A stretch of 64,000 nt of DNA from Mucilaginibacter sp. (GCF_028288225.1 NZ_JAQBOC010000039.1:1-64000), one strand, 5' to 3'. Counted from the first letter of the stretch, positions 33,663 through 42,597 are shown. The notes: a model not told the origin generated them from the letters alone. A program made the numbers and translations.

Positions 33663-34004
33663 ATGGCTTACAATACCAAACTTGCCGACAGAATAAGAGA
33701 AGCCCTGGCCCACCTGCCTGATGTGGAAGAAAAAGAAATGTTTCGCGGGGTGTGTTTTATGGTTGATGGAAAGATGTGTGTTTGTGTTAGCGGCGAAGAA
33801 ATGATGTGCCGCATTGGTGCAGATGCAACAGAAAAAGTATTGGAGCAAAACGGCGTTCGCCAGATGATAATGCGGGAAAAAGTGATGAATGATTATGTTT
33901 ATGTAAGCGAAGAGGCTTTTCATACCCAAAAAGATTTTGACCACTGGATAAAGCTTGCATTGGATTTTAATCCGAGAGCTAAGGCATCGAAGAAGAAGAA
34001 ATAG
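33663..34004 (+). CDS. TfoX/Sxy N-terminal-domain protein
   Basis: This encodes 113 residues. The TfoX N-domain pattern is clear: LADRIREALAHLPDVEEKEMFRGVCFMVDGKMCVCVSG, then WIKLALDFN, and a lysine-rich tail KASKKKK. In gamma-proteobacteria TfoX controls competence; stand-alone N-domains in Bacteroidota have no proven role and are often compared to small regulators or RNA-binding proteins. The length is right for a single-domain family member. Confidence 0.85.
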   Translation: MAYNTKLADRIREALAHLPDVEEKEMFRGVCFMVDGKMCVCVSGEEMMCRIGADATEKVLEQNGVRQMIMREKVMNDYVYVSEEAFHTQKDFDHWIKLALDFNPRAKASKKKK

Positions 34005-34069
34005 GTTGTAGTTGTTGTAAGGGTTGCCAGATCTTATTCATCAATTGAATTTAAATTAAACACATCGTT

Positions 34070-34528
34070 ATGAATATATTTAATAAAGCTATTTTTAAAC
34101 AATCAGCAATAATATTATGCTTTTTGTTGGCAGCAGTTGGTATGCATGCTCAAACAATACAGCAAGGCACGGCCTCCAAAGAAATTACCGATGCCATGAA
34201 TAATTCGGCAAATGAATGGAACAAGGGACATCTTGACGCTTTTATGAGCCTGTATGATCCATCGGCCACCATGATGATGCCTACCGGACCAGTCGGGATG
34301 GGTGGGATAAAGGGTTTGTATGAAACAAAGTATTTTAAAGATGGAATGCCCAAACAAAACCTGAAGTACACCGATATGCAGGTACGCATGCTGGGTGCCG
34401 ACTATGCACTTTTAACAGGCGGCTTCACTTTGTACGGTAACAATTTACCCGAACGCTCAGGCAGGTATTCATTAGTGTTGCAACATACTAAGGATGGATG
34501 GAAAATCCTGCACGATCATTCGAGCTAA
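34070..34528 (+). CDS. Secreted SnoaL/DUF4440-like protein (NTF2 fold)
   Basis: This encodes 152 residues with a signal peptide (FLLAAVGMHAQ). The mature part matches small NTF2-fold proteins of the DUF4440/YybH group: SANEWNKGHLDAFMSLYDPSATMMMPTGPVGMGG, later TGGFTLYGNN and GRYSLVLQHTKDGWKILHDHSS. The fold binds small hydrophobic ligands or catalyses isomerisations; no activity can be assigned. The region after its stop contains a dispersed repeat that could act as a terminator. Confidence 0.85.
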   Translation: MNIFNKAIFKQSAIILCFLLAAVGMHAQTIQQGTASKEITDAMNNSANEWNKGHLDAFMSLYDPSATMMMPTGPVGMGGIKGLYETKYFKDGMPKQNLKYTDMQVRMLGADYALLTGGFTLYGNNLPERSGRYSLVLQHTKDGWKILHDHSS

Positions 34529-34550
34529 GAGGCAAAAACATAAACCATGT

Positions 34551-34669
34551 AAAAGAGGGTGTCAGCCTGAGGTACTCGAAGGGTGAGCGCAGTGGCCTGT
34601 CCGCTTGCTAAGCATGGCGCTGAGGCCCATGCGCACATGCTTCGAGTACCTCAGCATGACACCCTTTTT
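34551..34669. repeat. Dispersed inverted repeat CTGAGGTACTCGAAG / CTTCGAGTACCTCAG
   Basis: Left arm 34551-34581 (GGGTGTCAGCCTGAGGTACT and on) and right arm 34640-34669 (CTTCGAGTACCTCAGCATGA and on) are near-perfect reverse complements over about 25 bases, with a GC-rich loop. The distal T5 could terminate the upstream gene. Confidence 0.75.
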
Positions 34670-34764
34670 ATTCGCACTCCTTCACATTACGTTAGATTTT
34701 GTTTCGACATGATATTTTATTTTACTGCCAACTGCCTACTACAAACTGCAAACTTTTCCTGAAC

Positions 34765-35256
34765 CTACTCCAGTCCCAAATACTCTTTCTGCTTTATCTC
34801 AACCAGGCCAGATGTTTGATCGCGGCGCAGGTAAATGCTTACTTGGTAAAAGCTGCTGTCGAACAGGTAAATGTTATTTGCTTCGTCGGCACCGTGAAAT
34901 TTCATTTCCAGGCCGAAGCGTTTAGCCTGGGCTATCATGTTTATAATGTGCTGCGGATCGGTAGACGTATAGTTAACAGTATGCAGTATTGTACCATCAT
35001 AAAGCCTGGTATAATCGCCTACCATAATTTTTTCGGTATTGGGTTTAGTTCCTATATTTTTAAAATACTCAAGCTGGCGCCCGTTCACATCTACACTGTA
35101 ATCCTGCCTGAAGGATTTTCCCTGCAATAAAGTATTGTGCACGTCGCCGTTACTTAAACTGGTAAAATAAATCAGATCACTAAACTTTGTGCTTTGCCCG
35201 TACATATTTAAGGTTGCCAAAAGCATTGCCGGCAAAAGGAACAGGTATTTTTTCAT
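34765..35256 (-). CDS. Secreted protein of unknown function
   Basis: This encodes 163 residues with a signal peptide (FLLPAMLLATLNMYGQ). The mature sequence is mixed alpha/beta: FSDLIYFTSLSNGDVHNTLL, later RQLEYFKNIG and FYQVSIYLRRDQTSGLVEIK. No family is recognised. It is on the same strand as, and downstream of, the acylase gene (185-base gap containing an inverted repeat), so a shared transcript is uncertain. Confidence 0.6.
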   Translation of the reverse strand: MKKYLFLLPAMLLATLNMYGQSTKFSDLIYFTSLSNGDVHNTLLQGKSFRQDYSVDVNGRQLEYFKNIGTKPNTEKIMVGDYTRLYDGTILHTVNYTSTDPQHIINMIAQAKRFGLEMKFHGADEANNIYLFDSSFYQVSIYLRRDQTSGLVEIKQKEYLGLE

Positions 35257-35354
35257 ACAACAGTAATTGTTTACTCAATATGTTATTTTTTTAAAAGGCA
35301 CAGGCTAACTGTGCAATTACCAAATATACTTTGATTAATTCAGAATCAAGATAA

Positions 35355-35430
35355 CAAGAGTCAGGAATCAAGAATGAAAAAAGAATAAAGCATACCTTCC
35401 GTTTCTTGATTCTTGTGTCTTGAATTCTTG
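35355..35430. repeat. CAAGAATC-type inverted repeat
   Basis: The left arm (35355-35379, with CAGGAATCAAGAATG) faces the right arm (35402-35430, with TTTCTTGATTCTTGTGTC). It lies just downstream of the acylase stop codon and shares words with the 12664 element. Confidence 0.6.
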
Positions 35431-35441
35431 CTTCTTTCGCC

Positions 35442-37625
35442 TCACTCTCCCGGATGATAGGTTTTTTCAGCATGCTTAAGCACATCGGCTTTATAAAACA
35501 AAACATCCTTAAACTTACCTTCAATATACATGCCAGCCTGGTCTGTATAATGTTTTGAAGCCGGATTGAATGACTGACCGCCGGTAATAATAGTTTTCGC
35601 CTTAATCCGGGTACCAAATTCCACAGCAGCAATAAAGCTGTTGCCCGAATATCCATACCTCTTTTTAGTATTCATTGTTCGGCTCTGGAATGATGGCAAC
35701 TGCCCAAATGCCGATGAAACCCCGCCAACAGGCAGACTCGGCGCATCATCATTAAACGTTATCCCATCCGCCGGGCGCTGGTAACGGTTAATGTCGCCCC
35801 ATTTAATTTTCCAGCTGCCATAACGGGTTTTAAGGTTATTTACGGCTTCGGCGAAGATGTCAAGCTGCTCTTTGGCAGTTAGCGTTTGTATTAAAGTGTC
35901 TATGCGTTCGGTTTGATAGGTTCCTTCCTCTTCAGTTTTTGCACCTGGCAATTTGCGCAGCAGTAATGTGCCCCATTCAACAGCCAGTGTAGTTGGTGTG
36001 GAGTTAATTGCCGAATATTTATCCCATTCACGCATACTTTTTACCGGCCTGGCAAGCGATTGCTTAACCGAATCGGGCGCGGTATCATAGGCTTTATACA
36101 GCGGCGGCAGCAATACATCAAAGGCCGCCAGGTAATGATTATAGCCTTTGTCAATCAGCTCATCAAGCGTAAGGTTTTTTATATCACTCAACAGCTTAAT
36201 AGCATTTACCGCTCTAAAGTTTTGTCCATCGGGCGCCATGTATGCCGGGTATTTATTTTTATCCGGACTGTACCTGCCTGATGATGCAAACGGCGTTGAG
36301 TTACAATTCTGGATCCAGCCGTTTGCAGGGTTATACACATGCACAATTTCGTCAACGTTGTGCAGGCCCTGCCATTCGGTTGCCGGAGTGCTGCCATCAA
36401 CAGGCAGGCGCCAATCATAAGCCGGGTTGCGTTTGGGCATAAAGTTGCCGTACCAAAAAGCAATGTTGCCCTGGTCGTCCGCATAAACCGTATTGTTGGT
36501 AGCATTCGATAGCAGGCTCATTGCCTTTTTATATTCGGCAAAAGTATTGGCCCTGGTTATCAGCCACGATTCAAGCAGGGCATTGTATGAGCGGTTGTTG
36601 GCCTTTAGCGCCAGCCATTTGCCGTCGCGGCTGGCAAGCACGGGGCCATGTTGGGTGTAAAAGCCCGTTATGGTTTTATGCTCCACTCCCGCTTCATTTT
36701 TAATGTTCATTACCAGCTTACGGGTAGTAACAGGTTTTTGCTTTCCATCATACTCGTAATACCATTGCCCGTCTTTTTTCATTACCTTTTCGGCATACAG
36801 GTCGCCAACATCAGCATTGCTGCTTGTATGCATCCAGCCGCAGTGCGGATTAAACCCCTGGTAAACAAAAAACTGGCCCCAGGTAACCGCGCCGTAAACA
36901 TTTAACCCTTCCTCACTTACCAATTGCACCTCGCTCCGAAAGTAAAACGGAACATGCGGATTAATGTACAGCATGGCATGCCCTGATGCCGATCTTGATG
37001 GCGCAATCGCAAACCCGTTGGAGCCGGTTTCCCTGTCATCAACAGCGGGTTTATAAACTGCTCCCAATTTTTCGGAAGTGTCACCATAAAATGTTTGAGT
37101 CTCGTTTAAATTTATGCCACCTGTAACTGTTGCCGATACACTGCCATCAGTAAACATCAAAGCATACCATGGCTCAAAGTGTTGAAAAACAGCAGGTTTA
37201 ACCTCCGGATGTTTGTATAAATAATAGTTCACACCGTCGGCAAAAACATCCATTAACTTCCTAAACCATGGGGCAGCAGCTTTGTAATCTTTAATGGCAT
37301 CGGCAGTATCTGCAATTAATTGCAATTGCACATCAGTATAAAGTTTTTTTTTGCCGTCAACCTCGCTTTGCCTGCCCATCTGGTATAAATAGTTTCGTTC
37401 AATCCCCTTAAAATTATCTTCGCATTGGGTATACATCAGCCCAAAAACAACGTCAGCATCGGTTTTGCCATAAATATGAGGTATTCCCCAGTTATCGCGT
37501 ATTATGGTTACTGCGGCAGCCTCTTGTTTAAAGTGTTTTATTTGTGCTGATGAATATTTTTGGGCAATGGTAAATAGTGGTGATAGTATTAACGCGATAA
37601 ATAATTGTTTTTTTATTGTAACCAT
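35442..37625 (-). CDS. Penicillin-acylase-family Ntn hydrolase
   Basis: This encodes 727 residues. A signal peptide (LIALILSPLFTIAQ-like) is followed by the alpha subunit with IIRDNWGIPHIYGKTDADV. The self-cleavage site and nucleophile are in ETGSNGFAIAPS (Ser202), preceded by a linker with DETQ- and DRE-type residues. The beta subunit has HVPFYFRSEVQL and NNTVYADDQGNIAFWYGN. The family cleaves amides such as N-acyl-homoserine lactones, aculeacin or beta-lactam side chains in the periplasm. Substrate is not determined by sequence. AHL acylase is a reasonable guess. Confidence 0.88.
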   Translation of the reverse strand: MVTIKKQLFIALILSPLFTIAQKYSSAQIKHFKQEAAAVTIIRDNWGIPHIYGKTDADVVFGLMYTQCEDNFKGIERNYLYQMGRQSEVDGKKKLYTDVQLQLIADTADAIKDYKAAAPWFRKLMDVFADGVNYYLYKHPEVKPAVFQHFEPWYALMFTDGSVSATVTGGINLNETQTFYGDTSEKLGAVYKPAVDDRETGSNGFAIAPSRSASGHAMLYINPHVPFYFRSEVQLVSEEGLNVYGAVTWGQFFVYQGFNPHCGWMHTSSNADVGDLYAEKVMKKDGQWYYEYDGKQKPVTTRKLVMNIKNEAGVEHKTITGFYTQHGPVLASRDGKWLALKANNRSYNALLESWLITRANTFAEYKKAMSLLSNATNNTVYADDQGNIAFWYGNFMPKRNPAYDWRLPVDGSTPATEWQGLHNVDEIVHVYNPANGWIQNCNSTPFASSGRYSPDKNKYPAYMAPDGQNFRAVNAIKLLSDIKNLTLDELIDKGYNHYLAAFDVLLPPLYKAYDTAPDSVKQSLARPVKSMREWDKYSAINSTPTTLAVEWGTLLLRKLPGAKTEEEGTYQTERIDTLIQTLTAKEQLDIFAEAVNNLKTRYGSWKIKWGDINRYQRPADGITFNDDAPSLPVGGVSSAFGQLPSFQSRTMNTKKRYGYSGNSFIAAVEFGTRIKAKTIITGGQSFNPASKHYTDQAGMYIEGKFKDVLFYKADVLKHAEKTYHPGE

Positions 37626-38081
37626 AATTTTGCTGAGAAATTTATAATAAATGTGTCATTTTTGTGCGATATTATAAATTAGCGTTGTTATTACAGTTAT
37701 TAAAATATAATAAAGCTTAATGTATCGCGTTGGCATAATATTGTATCTAATATAGCTCAAAATTGTATAATTAGGTATAGGATTTGATATGGCTATACAA
37801 TAATTAAAAATTCACTTTACTGATCTGATCGTCAGTTACATAAAGAGCTTGGATTTTCATAAAATATGACATCTGAGATTTAGTTGATCAACATTATTTG
37901 AATGATGTTGTGTGCGTTCGGGGGTGAGATACCGAACGCATTTTTTTGGGATGGATTTTTATACCAATTTCAAGCCGCATTCTGCTTTACATTTCTTTTT
38001 TTATCAAAATCCGCAATTTCCTTAAAAATAACGGAAACATTTTTGATGCTTGTAGTATTACTATGGGATAAACCCACAACT
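37626..38081. other. Intergenic region with terminator and inverted repeat
   Basis: This 456-base gap lies between divergent genes. It holds ATTGTATA (37762-37769) and TATACAAT (37794-37801) as an inverted repeat, with a third ATTGTATC at 37740. A perfect intrinsic terminator is at 37913-37947. An open frame runs through the terminator into the next gene, but the hairpin and lack of a start make coding there unlikely. Confidence 0.55.
37913..37947 (+). terminator. Intrinsic terminator with no gene upstream
   Basis: TGCGTTCGG (37913-37921) pairs perfectly with CCGAACGCA (37932-37940), followed by T7. The nearest plus-strand gene upstream ends at 34528, so this ends either a small RNA or the leader of the gene at 38082. 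Confidence 0.8.
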
Positions 38082-38603
38082 ATGAAATACGCATTTGTAA
38101 TAGGCTCGAGTGCTTTTATTGTTCCGGGCAAAACAATAAGCTCCGGCACACAAGGGAACTGGAAATATTTTTTAAGGATAAATGCCATTTATCACGACAC
38201 ATCAGCCCCTGCAGAAAACACTTACCTGGATGTTGACCTTGACATTAAGGATACTGACGGCACACCGGTTACCATATTATCAAACAAGCCGATAACCGGA
38301 GCTCCGTATACCATTAAAACAGACCGTGACAGTGTAAAAGTATTACGGCTTGACGGAACGCCAATTATCCACGTGCACCAGCTTGATGATGAATCGGCAA
38401 TGAGCCTGGAGCATAATATTTCGGCGGAGCTTGATGTACAGGCCCCCGTTGTAGTAATAAGGGTAACTGGTGAGTCTTTTGTAGACCGCCTGCATATCCG
38501 GGCTGAAAACGAAAAGCTCCTGATCAATGATAACGGTTATGCCAGTTCAGCAATGGTTGGCCACAGCGATTTGAAATTTACAGAAGCGGGGGTTCTTTTG
38601 TAG
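38082..38603 (+). CDS. Conserved hypothetical protein with repeated beta strands
   Basis: This encodes 173 residues from ATG 38082. A longer frame reaches back to 37902 but crosses the terminator hairpin. No signal peptide is clear (MKYAFVIGSSAFIVPGKTI). The body is rich in short beta segments: TYLDVDLDIKDTDGTPVTIL, SVKVLRLDGTPIIHV, APVVVIRVTGESFVDRLHIR. I recall similar proteins in Sphingobacteriaceae but no function. The preceding terminator may act as an attenuator for it. Confidence 0.55.
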   Translation: MKYAFVIGSSAFIVPGKTISSGTQGNWKYFLRINAIYHDTSAPAENTYLDVDLDIKDTDGTPVTILSNKPITGAPYTIKTDRDSVKVLRLDGTPIIHVHQLDDESAMSLEHNISAELDVQAPVVVIRVTGESFVDRLHIRAENEKLLINDNGYASSAMVGHSDLKFTEAGVLL

Positions 38604-38658
38604 TGGGCAGTTGAGAGTTGGCAGTGGGCAGTTTGGTTCGCAGAGAGTATTTTAATAA

Positions 38659-39756
38659 TTATTGACTATGGACCATGGACTTCCCATATTTCGCCATCAC
38701 TAATAAAATCATCCTGTTATAGGTGTCAAGGCCATTGGGTTGGTTATTAACTTTTAAAAAACGGTCATAAAAAATACCGGTTATAATTTCAGCCTTGTTT
38801 TGGTAAGCTATCCAGTAAGCCCGTTCTGTTACAAAATCCCGATGAACCGCCCTTGAAATGCGGGGTTTTAGTTGTTTGTTTGATAAGCTATCGCGATAAT
38901 ATAAGGCGCGCATAAATTCGTCAACAGCGAGATGGTAGGCTGAATAACGAAGTAATCTGTCACGGGAGCCGATTCCCGCCAGGAAACCTGTAAAATCGGC
39001 CTCGTCCTCTGGCCCGTATCCCATCTGGTGCGACATTTCATGACAGGCAACTACCGGCCTGTTAAAAACCGGCATCTGGTAATTTATTTGTGCTTCGCCG
39101 GTAAATGGATTAAAATACCCGGATGTGCCAATATAATTGAGCAAAGGCGTTAATATGGATGGCTTAACACCCGGATGAAAAGTACGAAAATTAATAGAAT
39201 CACTTGATAAATTACTTACTGCCTGCACAGCTGTTTGGTATATTGTGCTGTTATTCTGCGCCAGGTCGGCGGGGATTAAACGGGCACGGCAGGCATTGGC
39301 GCTATCAATAAGCATAGCAGTAACCGCTTTAAGATTGGTCGTAGTATAGTTGGTATCCCTAAGATTTAATCTTTCGCCGGCTGATGGGCGGAAGTAATTC
39401 ATCCCCCAAAACAAATAAAAAAACAATATAGCCACCTGCACTTTTACAATCATGCCGCCCAATAAAAAAACGGCCTGCATAAACTCCTTTTTAAAAAGCA
39501 GTTTTATAAACCTGGCAAATGCATAAATTAGGTAAATAATAGCAAGGATGTAAAGTATATCGCCAATGCTAAATGGAAAAATATTAAGAACGGGATGCAG
39601 CAGGTAACAAATAACCGGGTAAAAACCTTTGGAAAAATAATGCTCTATTGCTTGCGGATAGCCGGCAAATATCATCAGTAAACAAATAAAAACAGCAAGT
39701 ACTGCTATAGTTATAGCTTTTTCTATTAATGCTCTTCTATTTACTTTGTTTACCAT
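38659..39756 (-). CDS. DUF3810 membrane protein with HExxH-like motif
   Basis: This encodes 365 residues from ATG 39756; an in-frame TTG at 39774 is less likely. Three N-terminal membrane segments (about 12-32, 45-85 in two, 95-120) are followed by a soluble domain. The latter contains ACHEMSHQMGYGPEDEADF, an HExxH-like zinc-binding segment with a downstream acidic residue, as expected for DUF3810. The family is annotated as a putative metalloprotease of the membrane; its substrate is unknown. It is convergent with the gene at 38082. Confidence 0.85.
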   Translation of the reverse strand: MVNKVNRRALIEKAITIAVLAVFICLLMIFAGYPQAIEHYFSKGFYPVICYLLHPVLNIFPFSIGDILYILAIIYLIYAFARFIKLLFKKEFMQAVFLLGGMIVKVQVAILFFYLFWGMNYFRPSAGERLNLRDTNYTTTNLKAVTAMLIDSANACRARLIPADLAQNNSTIYQTAVQAVSNLSSDSINFRTFHPGVKPSILTPLLNYIGTSGYFNPFTGEAQINYQMPVFNRPVVACHEMSHQMGYGPEDEADFTGFLAGIGSRDRLLRYSAYHLAVDEFMRALYYRDSLSNKQLKPRISRAVHRDFVTERAYWIAYQNKAEIITGIFYDRFLKVNNQPNGLDTYNRMILLVMAKYGKSMVHSQ

Positions 39757-39798
39757 CGGTGGTAAATATAGCAATATGCAGGTGTTGGCAAATAAAAA

Positions 39799-39822
39799 AG
39801 CCTTCCGTAAATACAGAAGGCT
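39799..39822. terminator. Intrinsic terminator between minus-strand genes
   Basis: AGCCTTC (39799-39805) pairs with GAAGGCT (39816-39822), with an A-rich flank that becomes a T tract on the minus strand. It would end transcription of the DUF2911 gene. Confidence 0.7.
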
Positions 39823-39852
39823 CTAATTGTAATCAGGTATAAGTTAGGGTTA

Positions 39853-40371
39853 TTATTTTATAGAAACCGGGATGCTTATTTTATCCCAGTTCATGCTGAA
39901 ACCATTTTTTGTAATTGCATAGGTAAGTGATTCGCTCATTGGATGTGCTTTAGGAGTTACCATTACGCGCAGCTGGTCCTGAGCCTGATCATATTTATAA
40001 GCACCCCATTGCTCAGCAGTTTTGTTAAAAATAACGGTCCATTGTCCTTTTTTAGTCGGGATAACAAAAAATGAATATTTGCCGGCCGGTAGTGCTTTAC
40101 CTTCAACTGTAATTGCTTTATCAGTAGTAAAAGTAGTTGCAGAATCAGCGCCTGCGCGGTAAACTTTACCATAAGGCTCTAAACCGCCCCATATTTTGCG
40201 GCCTTTTACATAAGGGCTCCCGTAACGGATGCTGATATTTGCACCTGCTACTGTACCTTTTACGCCTAAGTGCGGGCTTGCCGGTTTTTTATCCTGCGCC
40301 ATTATCATGGTCGACATAAAAAGCGCGCATACAAAAACTGATAATGTTTTGAATTGGAATAATGCTTTCAT
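39853..40371 (-). CDS. DUF2911 secreted protein
   Basis: This encodes 172 residues with a signal peptide ending STMIMAQ. The family signature is clear: [36 protein letters not shown] in the middle, followed by [18 protein letters not shown] and [14 protein letters not shown]2911 proteins are small beta-sandwich proteins of the periplasm in Bacteroidota with no known activity. Length is normal. Confidence 0.88.
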   Translation of the reverse strand: MKALFQFKTLSVFVCALFMSTMIMAQDKKPASPHLGVKGTVAGANISIRYGSPYVKGRKIWGGLEPYGKVYRAGADSATTFTTDKAITVEGKALPAGKYSFFVIPTKKGQWTVIFNKTAEQWGAYKYDQAQDQLRVMVTPKAHPMSESLTYAITKNGFSMNWDKISIPVSIK

Positions 40372-40495
40372 AATAAATGTTTTTTATTAGTTATAATTAT
40401 GACATAAAGATAAACCGAAATTTGGATTTTCAGCTCCTAACTTTCTTAAATTATTTTTTAGTGATTTTAACATAGAAACCCGGCTAATTACCCTG

Positions 40496-40503
40496 TAACT
40501 TTG
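40496..40503 (+). promoter_or_regulatory. -7 element TAACTTTG
   Basis: TAACTTTG fits TAnnTTTG and lies upstream of the terminated, ORF-less stretch. The -33 element is unclear. Confidence 0.3.
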
Positions 40504-40509
40504 TGCTGC

Positions 40510-40678
40510 TAACTGCAGATGCGCTGTTAGAATAATTTAAATATCCAGCACTTACTATAAAACAAATACAATATTGTAGCGTTTTAAATACAGAATCATA
40601 TTACAGTTAGGAATTGACCGAAAGGTTAAACAATTGTTGTGATTTTTGGCCTCATGCCGCAAGGTGTGAGGTTTTTTT
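40510..40678 (+). ncRNA. Candidate small RNA of about 170 nt
   Basis: A -7 element (40496-40503) and an intrinsic terminator bracket a stretch without any open frame. The terminator has CCTCA (40650-40654) paired with TGAGG (40667-40671), an inner CC/GG pair, and T7 (40672-40678). The size is close to 6S RNA of this phylum, but I see no decisive 6S feature, so the class is left open. It could also be a leader or an orphan terminator. Confidence 0.3.
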
Positions 40679-40705
40679 ATGTTTAAAATCCATCCTATCA
40701 TTCCC

Positions 40706-40729
40706 GCAGGCTGTGTCCTCACAGCCTGC
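40706..40729. repeat. REP-like hairpin GCAGGCTGTG-TCCT-CACAGCCTGC
   Basis: A perfect 10-base stem with loop TCCT. Two related hairpins lie at 49945-49966 and 50040-50063. Confidence 0.75.
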
Positions 40730-40882
40730 TAACCAGGAGTTAGTGAAAGCAATGGCGAACACACCCCTCCACCCCTCTCGAGAGGGGAATCGCACCGGCC
40801 CGTGTTAAAATAGTTCTTCCACATAAAGAAAGTTAAAAACCATCCTTCTTCTATGGTTGCAAATTTATTTGACCGCTTAAGC

Positions 40883-40890
40883 TATATTTG
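40883..40890 (+). promoter_or_regulatory. -7 element TATATTTG before the second GT39 gene
   Basis: TATATTTG fits TAnnTTTG and lies 33 bases before the start codon. A TTG at 40856-40858 is slightly too far upstream for an ideal -33. Confidence 0.4.
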
Positions 40891-40923
40891 CCGGTATATT
40901 TATAAAACTGCTTACACCATTAA

Positions 40924-42597
40924 ATGAAGGATACAAATAAAACATTCTACCTTTTATTATTTGTATTAGCGCTTGCCGTTAACATGGCCGGCATAAATGT
41001 TAAATTTTTTACCGACGATCCTGGTCTCTATGCTTCATTGGCGAAAAACCTGCTATACAAAAAAGATTTTTTTGAACTTTTTACCTACAATAGTGTCGAT
41101 TGGCTTGATAAACCACATTTTCCCTTTTGGGTAATATTGTTAAGCTTTAAAATATTTGGCATAAGTACATGGGCCTATCGTTTACCAGCATTGATCTTCT
41201 TCCTTATCAGCCTGTTATACACTTATTTATTTACCCGGAAATATTATAACCGGGAGATGGCTTTTATTGCTGTACTGATACTAATGACAGCCCAGCACGT
41301 ACTACTATCAAACACTGATTTGCGGGCAGAACCTTATCTTATGGGCCTCATAATTGGCGCCATTTATCATATCTCGCAACTACAGGAACGCTATACTTTT
41401 GCTGATCTTGTATTAGCAGCCCTGCTTACCGCGTGCGCCATTATGACCAAGGGGCTGTTTGTAATAGTTGCTATTGGCGGTGCGCTGCTTGGGCAGCTCA
41501 TCTTTCAAAAAAAGTTTTCTGATTTGTTTAAATTTAAGTGGTTAGCACTGGCAATACTTACTTTTATATTCACCTTGCCCGAGCTTTATGCTTTATACAT
41601 TCAGTTTGATCTGCATCCCGAAAAAATAGTTTTTGGCATGCACCATGTTTCAGGCATCAAATGGTTTTTATGGGATAGCCAGTTTGGGCGTTTTATAAAT
41701 AGCGGGCCAATTAACCGTAAGGCAGCATCAGGCAGTATATTTTTTTATGTGCATACTTTACTATGGGCCTTTGCTCCCTGGTGCCTGTTGTTTTATTATG
41801 CGCTATTAAAAAATATAAAGAACATCTTTCAGCATAAAAAATTAGCGGAGTACTATTCTTTGAGTGGGGGCTTGCTGTTGTTATTACTTTTTTCGCTTTC
41901 AGGCTTTCAGCTGCCGTTTTATACCAACGCAGTTTTTCCGCTATTTGCAATTGTTACGGCGCCAATTTGCTTTAACCAATTAAGCCGGTTTGGAACCAGG
42001 TTCAGGCTTATTTCGCAATGGGTATTTGTGGTGGCACTGCCGGCTGTTGTAATATTGCTAAACTATTTTTTAAAACCAGCTAACAATTTATTCCTTATTG
42101 CCGATTGCATCCTTTTCGGTATAGTGATATTGCTGGTTTCAATAAATATTAAAGAAGCTCACAACAGGATTTTCTTTTTTGGCTGCGCTGCTGCCCTATT
42201 TGTTGGCTTTTACCTTAACACTGTTTTTTTTAAGGAGATTGTTGCCTACCAAGGTGAAATTACTGCGGCAGCATACATTAACCAAAAACCTTTTAACAGC
42301 TTTCGGATCTACACATTAAAAACTGAAAACAATATATTCCAATTTTACTGTAAACGGCCGGTTAATTTTGTGCCGATAGAACAATTCGACAAGTTTGTAC
42401 CAAACAAAGCATCTATATTTTATGTAAACCAGCGCTCAATGGATTACCTGGTTCAAAACCATGCTCAGTTTACTGTAATACGTTCATTTATAAATTATCC
42501 GCAGGAAAACATCATGCTTGCTTTTATAAATAAAACCAGCAGACACGATGTTTTGGGCTATGTATATTTAATTACCAAACCTAGCAGGCATTTTTAA
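40924..42597 (+). CDS. GT39-type glycosyltransferase (ArnT/PMT-like), second copy
   Basis: This encodes 557 residues with about 12 membrane segments. It shares long blocks with the protein encoded at 24372: DWLDKPHFPFW, AQHVLLSNTDLRAEPY and FHGMHHVSGIKWFLWDSQFG-like (here VFGMHHVSGIKWF). Both therefore use polyprenyl-phosphate-linked sugars on the periplasmic side. The soluble C-terminal region differs more, which suggests different acceptors or a different interaction (inference). The gene is convergent with the macroglobulin/TonB gene, their stop codons only three bases apart and without an obvious terminator between them. Confidence 0.85.
   Translation: MKDTNKTFYLLLFVLALAVNMAGINVKFFTDDPGLYASLAKNLLYKKDFFELFTYNSVDWLDKPHFPFWVILLSFKIFGISTWAYRLPALIFFLISLLYTYLFTRKYYNREMAFIAVLILMTAQHVLLSNTDLRAEPYLMGLIIGAIYHISQLQERYTFADLVLAALLTACAIMTKGLFVIVAIGGALLGQLIFQKKFSDLFKFKWLALAILTFIFTLPELYALYIQFDLHPEKIVFGMHHVSGIKWFLWDSQFGRFINSGPINRKAASGSIFFYVHTLLWAFAPWCLLFYYALLKNIKNIFQHKKLAEYYSLSGGLLLLLLFSLSGFQLPFYTNAVFPLFAIVTAPICFNQLSRFGTRFRLISQWVFVVALPAVVILLNYFLKPANNLFLIADCILFGIVILLVSINIKEAHNRIFFFGCAAALFVGFYLNTVFFKEIVAYQGEITAAAYINQKPFNSFRIYTLKTENNIFQFYCKRPVNFVPIEQFDKFVPNKASIFYVNQRSMDYLVQNHAQFTVIRSFINYPQENIMLAFINKTSRHDVLGYVYLITKPSRHF

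Larger units (their letters stand above)
40372..40923. other. Intergenic region with possible small RNA and REP-like hairpin
   Basis: This 552-base gap contains a candidate small RNA (40510-40678), a GGCTGTG-TCCT-CACAGCC hairpin (40706-40729), a CCCCTCTCGAGAGGGG palindrome near 40770, and a TATATTTG promoter element for the next gene. No protein gene is seen. Confidence 0.55.

Noticed and set aside
37902-38081. N-terminal extension of the gene at 38082
   Set aside because: It would put a perfect terminator hairpin inside the coding sequence, and the ATG at 38082 starts the conserved-looking part.
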